From an uncultured Pseudomonadota bacterium (GTDB lineage: Bacteria > Pseudomonadota > Gammaproteobacteria > Burkholderiales > Eutrophovitaceae), in NCBI GenBank assembly GCA_913057845.1, contig CAJXPC010000085.1:1-7164 (forward strand): DNA of 7,164 nt, read 5' to 3'. The notes under the pieces were generated by a model, which saw only the letters and a list, made by a program, of their open reading frames with translations, was not told where the DNA came from and did no database searches. The translations under genes were made by a program, and so were the position numbers. Within the stretch, counting starts at the first letter, position 1. Every line of letters begins with the position of its first letter. This document shows, piece by piece, positions 5,171 to 7,164 of the stretch.

Positions 5171-5677
5171 ATGCGTAATCTCAAATTGAAGAAGGTTCGT
5201 CCGGTCGCAACGGAGACAGAAACGCTTCATAAAAACGGGGACGATTTAGGTCTCCATCTGGTTGGCGGTTCTTCAGTTGAAGAGTCGTCTTCGAGGGCTT
5301 CGCTACATAAGGTTAAAGAAACTCCGGGACTACATGTCATGGGGGATTTGTATGACGTTAAATGTAGCGAAGAATTTATGGTGGATGCTGACTTGCTGAG
5401 AGAGCATTGCCTCAAATTGGTCAAAGATGCCGGACTGTCCACTGTGGGTGAATTTTTTCACCAGTTTGATGGTGAGGGTGGCGTGACCGGTATGGTTGTA
5501 CTTGCTGAGTCACACGTGTCTTTGCATACCTGGCCAGAAAAAAACTATGTGACTGTTGACGTATATGTTTGCAGTTATTCTCAAGATAACCGACCTAGGG
5601 CAAGACAGCTCTATCAATCATTGATAGACACCTTTAAGCCTGACTTCGAGAAATCACACGCAGTCGAAAGACTTTAA
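5171..5677 (+). CDS. speD: S-adenosylmethionine decarboxylase proenzyme (short Thermotoga/Bacillus type)
   Basis: Decarboxylates S-adenosylmethionine to give the aminopropyl donor for spermidine. The proenzyme cleaves itself at Glu113-Ser114 (AES-HVSLHTWPE), turning the serine into a pyruvoyl cofactor. His119 and Cys134 match the processing and catalytic residues of the T. maritima enzyme (Ser63, His68, Cys83) with exactly conserved spacing. The catalytic domain begins near GLHVMGDLYDV (53-63) and runs to the end; it belongs to the short class, not the roughly 264-aa E. coli class. The protein is 168 aa where about 120-130 is usual, because of a 50-residue N-terminal extension. The extension contains a diverged copy (residues 18-33) of residues 44-59. 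The start is supported by the strong GGAGGGAG ending 8 nt before the ATG, and the only later Met (57) would remove part of the domain's first strand. speE follows after 29 bp. Confidence 0.93.
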   Translation: MRNLKLKKVRPVATETETLHKNGDDLGLHLVGGSSVEESSSRASLHKVKETPGLHVMGDLYDVKCSEEFMVDADLLREHCLKLVKDAGLSTVGEFFHQFDGEGGVTGMVVLAESHVSLHTWPEKNYVTVDVYVCSYSQDNRPRARQLYQSLIDTFKPDFEKSHAVERL

Positions 5678-5706
5678 AGTGTAACTGGGTGGATTGAAAT
5701 AGTCTG

Positions 5707-6660
5707 ATGGCGGAAAAAAGCAAGGAAGAGTATTTTCTAGAAAGTCTTAATGATGGAATGGGGTTTTGGGTCAGGTCGAAAGAACGACTTGCACACGCCA
5801 AATCTCCCTTCCAAGATATTGAGGTTTTAGAGACTGACTTTGGACGGACCCTGCGTATCGACGACTATTTCATGACGTCGGACAAGGATGAGTTTTTTTA
5901 TCATGAAAACATGATTCATCCGGCTGGAATCTCCCACTATGCTCCTAAGCGTGCATTAATTATTGGTGGTGGTGACGGTGGTGCGGCAGAAGAATATTTA
6001 AAGTATCCCTCTATTGAAGAAGTTGTGATGGTGGAAATTGATGCCGTCGTGGTCGATTTCTGCAAAGAGCACCTTCCTGATGTACACCGAGGTGCGTTTG
6101 ATGATCCTCGGTTGAAAGTCGTAATTGCTGATGGCAAGAAGTATGTGGAAGAGTGTCAAGACCAGTTTGATCTTATGATGCTCGACCTGACTGATCCCTT
6201 TGGCCCTGCCGAAGCGCTATATCGTGTTGATTTCCTGCAGCATTGTCGTCGTATCTTGGGTCCTGAAGGTGTTTTGTCGATGCATTTGGGGTCGCCTGTG
6301 ACGCGTCCAAATGTCTTCCATAGAGTCTACAGCTCGTTGAAAACCGTATTTGGGGTCGTGCGCCCCTATCTGGTCTACGTGCCTTTATATGGAACGATTT
6401 GGGGTATGGCAACGGCTTCAGACAAAACTGATCCGCTTGCATTCAATTCGGAAAATATAGAAGAACGTCTTAAGACGCGTAAAATTAGCCATCTCCAATA
6501 CTACAATGGTGATACTCACCAGGGTGTGTTCGGATTACCTAATTACGTTCGAGGTATCTTAGGGCTTAGTCTTCGGCCAATCACAGAGCAAGACCCTATG
6601 GACGAGCCTGGATTAGATCCTGAAAATCACATTCCCTTAAAGGTGACTCGTCTCGACTGA
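5707..6660 (+). CDS. speE: polyamine aminopropyltransferase (spermidine synthase)
   Basis: Transfers the aminopropyl group of decarboxylated SAM to putrescine, giving spermidine and methylthioadenosine; cytoplasmic. An N-terminal beta domain includes YHE (65-67), followed by a Rossmann-like fold. The SAM-binding loop IGGGDGG is at 86-92, VEID with Glu110 at 109-112, the ADG motif at 141-143, and the catalytic Asp160 lies in LDLTDPFGP. YYNGDTHQGVFGLPNYV near the C-terminus matches the YYN..H...F.LP.Y pattern of E. coli SpeE. Length is 317 aa against 288 in E. coli; about 25-30 residues rich in Pro, Asp and Glu are added at the C-terminus. The start has no good Shine-Dalgarno (GGTGGA lies 13 nt away), so translation may be coupled to speD. 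Spermine or thermospermine synthase activity cannot be excluded, but the adjacent speD supports spermidine synthesis. Confidence 0.95.
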   Translation: MAEKSKEEYFLESLNDGMGFWVRSKERLAHAKSPFQDIEVLETDFGRTLRIDDYFMTSDKDEFFYHENMIHPAGISHYAPKRALIIGGGDGGAAEEYLKYPSIEEVVMVEIDAVVVDFCKEHLPDVHRGAFDDPRLKVVIADGKKYVEECQDQFDLMMLDLTDPFGPAEALYRVDFLQHCRRILGPEGVLSMHLGSPVTRPNVFHRVYSSLKTVFGVVRPYLVYVPLYGTIWGMATASDKTDPLAFNSENIEERLKTRKISHLQYYNGDTHQGVFGLPNYVRGILGLSLRPITEQDPMDEPGLDPENHIPLKVTRLD

Positions 6661-6679
6661 CGTCATTGATCGGGTCCAT

Positions 6680-6701
6680 GAGTTGGGATAATGACCAACT
6701 C
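6680..6701 (+). other. hairpin between speE and the CoA-transferase gene
   Basis: GAGTTGG (6680-6686) and CCAACTC (6695-6701) form a perfect 7-bp stem with an 8-base loop, 19 bp after the speE stop. Only mixed sequence follows (TGTTGAAATC), so it lacks the T-tract of an intrinsic terminator. It may protect the 3' end of the speDE message or reduce read-through. Confidence 0.4.
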
Positions 6702-6756
6702 TGTTGAAATCTGTATCGTGATTGTTTGCATTAACTGAACTCGAAAGAGAGTGAGT

Positions 6757-7116
6757 ATGCCCGGACCCCTCAGAGGTTTAAAAGTTTTGGATTTCTCAAC
6801 GTTACTTCCTGGCCCCATGGCGACCTTATTCCTCGCTGAGGCCGGTGCGGAAGTAGTTAAAATTGAACGACCCGATAGCGGTGAGGATATGAGATATTAT
6901 CCGCCGAAATGGGGCGACAGCAGTGTCAATTTTTCATTGTTAAATCGTGGAAAAAAAAGTGTTGCAGTTGACTTAAAGAATGAGCGGGAGCGGGCTAAAT
7001 TAACCCCATTAATTCAGGAAGCTGATATCGTAGTAGAACAGTTCCGTCCTGGTGTGATGGCACGGTTAGGGCTTGATTACGAGTCCATTAAAAAAATTAA
7101 TCCTAAGATTATCTAT
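6757..7116 (+). CDS. CaiB/BaiF-family CoA-transferase (N-terminal 120 residues only)
   Basis: Class III CoA-transferase or racemase family, which moves CoA between carboxylic acids or epimerises acyl-CoAs. Seen: MPGPLRGLKVLDFSTLLPGPMA at the start, LAEAGAEVVKIERPDSGEDMR (26-46), LNRGKKSVAVDLKN (62-75), EADIVVEQFRPGVMARLGLDY (88-108) and NPKIIY (115-120), all typical of this family's first domain. Members are usually about 400 aa and the catalytic Asp lies beyond the cut, so activity and substrate cannot be judged. The ATG follows a purine-rich GAAAGAGAGTGAG that can serve as a weak ribosome site. The reading frame continues into the adapter as LSLIHISEPTRP, which is not native protein. It lies 96 bp after speE on the same strand and probably belongs to a separate acyl-CoA function. 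Confidence 0.92.
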
Positions 7117-7164
7117 CTGTCTCTTATACACATCTCCGAGCCCACGAGACCTCTCTACATCTCG
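7117..7164. other. Nextera read-2 adapter, i7 index and P7 start (artefact)
   Basis: CTGTCTCTTATACACATCT (7117-7135) is the mosaic end and CCGAGCCCACGAGAC (7136-7150) the read-2 tail. CTCTCTAC (7151-7158) has the form of an i7 index; I recall it as the N707 index. ATCTCG (7159-7164) starts the P7 sequence. Genomic sequence ends at about 7116. Confidence 0.98.

Noticed and set aside
31..7116. A defence island, prophage, integron or other mobile system
   Set aside because: No integrase, transposase, nuclease, toxin or array-like repeats are present. The genes are housekeeping or metabolic, and only the degenerate tRNA hints at possible past integration.
7117..7164. The open frame continuing the CoA-transferase to the window end
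   Set aside because: These bases are Nextera adapter, index and P7 sequence, so the encoded peptide is not from the organism.

Overview
The window is an assembled fragment from a bacterium, most likely a gammaproteobacterium (possibly uncultured and marine; that is inference). Uup, RhlE, a lone MlaA/VacJ lipoprotein and a SpeD-SpeE pair fit that group, and MlaA implies a Gram-negative outer membrane. Both ends are artefacts. Positions 1-30 are the Illumina Nextera read-1 adapter. Positions 7117-7164 are the read-2 adapter followed by an 8-base index and the start of P7. Genomic DNA therefore spans about 31-7116, and the two outer genes are cut by the library fragment, not by biology.

Left part (31-3070): a truncated minus-strand ABC-F ATPase gene (uup) is followed by a 342-bp gap. 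The gap holds a degenerate tRNA-Arg(CCU)-like sequence, an 11-bp tandem repeat and two 12-bp palindromes. A plus-strand DEAD-box RNA helicase of the RhlE type follows, with a short lysine-rich heptad repeat in its tail. Uup and RhlE both act in translation, ribosome or RNA biology but are divergently transcribed.

Middle part (3163-4818): mlaA (outer-membrane phospholipid retrograde transport) is convergent with rhlE and divergent from an SDR-family oxidoreductase. Each of these two genes has a TATAAT-like -10 in the 123-bp shared promoter region. The SDR protein has Ser and Arg where classical SDRs carry the catalytic Tyr and Lys.

Right part (4819-7116): a 352-bp non-coding stretch starts with an A/T-tract terminator. 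It continues with a promoter enclosed by an 11-bp perfect inverted repeat and a roughly 170-nt GC-rich leader that can form several hairpins. This leads into speD and speE, which together make spermidine: SpeD makes decarboxylated S-adenosylmethionine and SpeE transfers its aminopropyl group to putrescine. A truncated CaiB/BaiF-type CoA-transferase gene follows on the same strand.

I see no phage, transposon, CRISPR, toxin-antitoxin or defence genes. The best candidates for something undescribed are the speD control region (inverted repeats, structured leader, possible chained small ORFs) and the N-terminal extension of SpeD, which carries a diverged copy of the first segment of its own catalytic domain.
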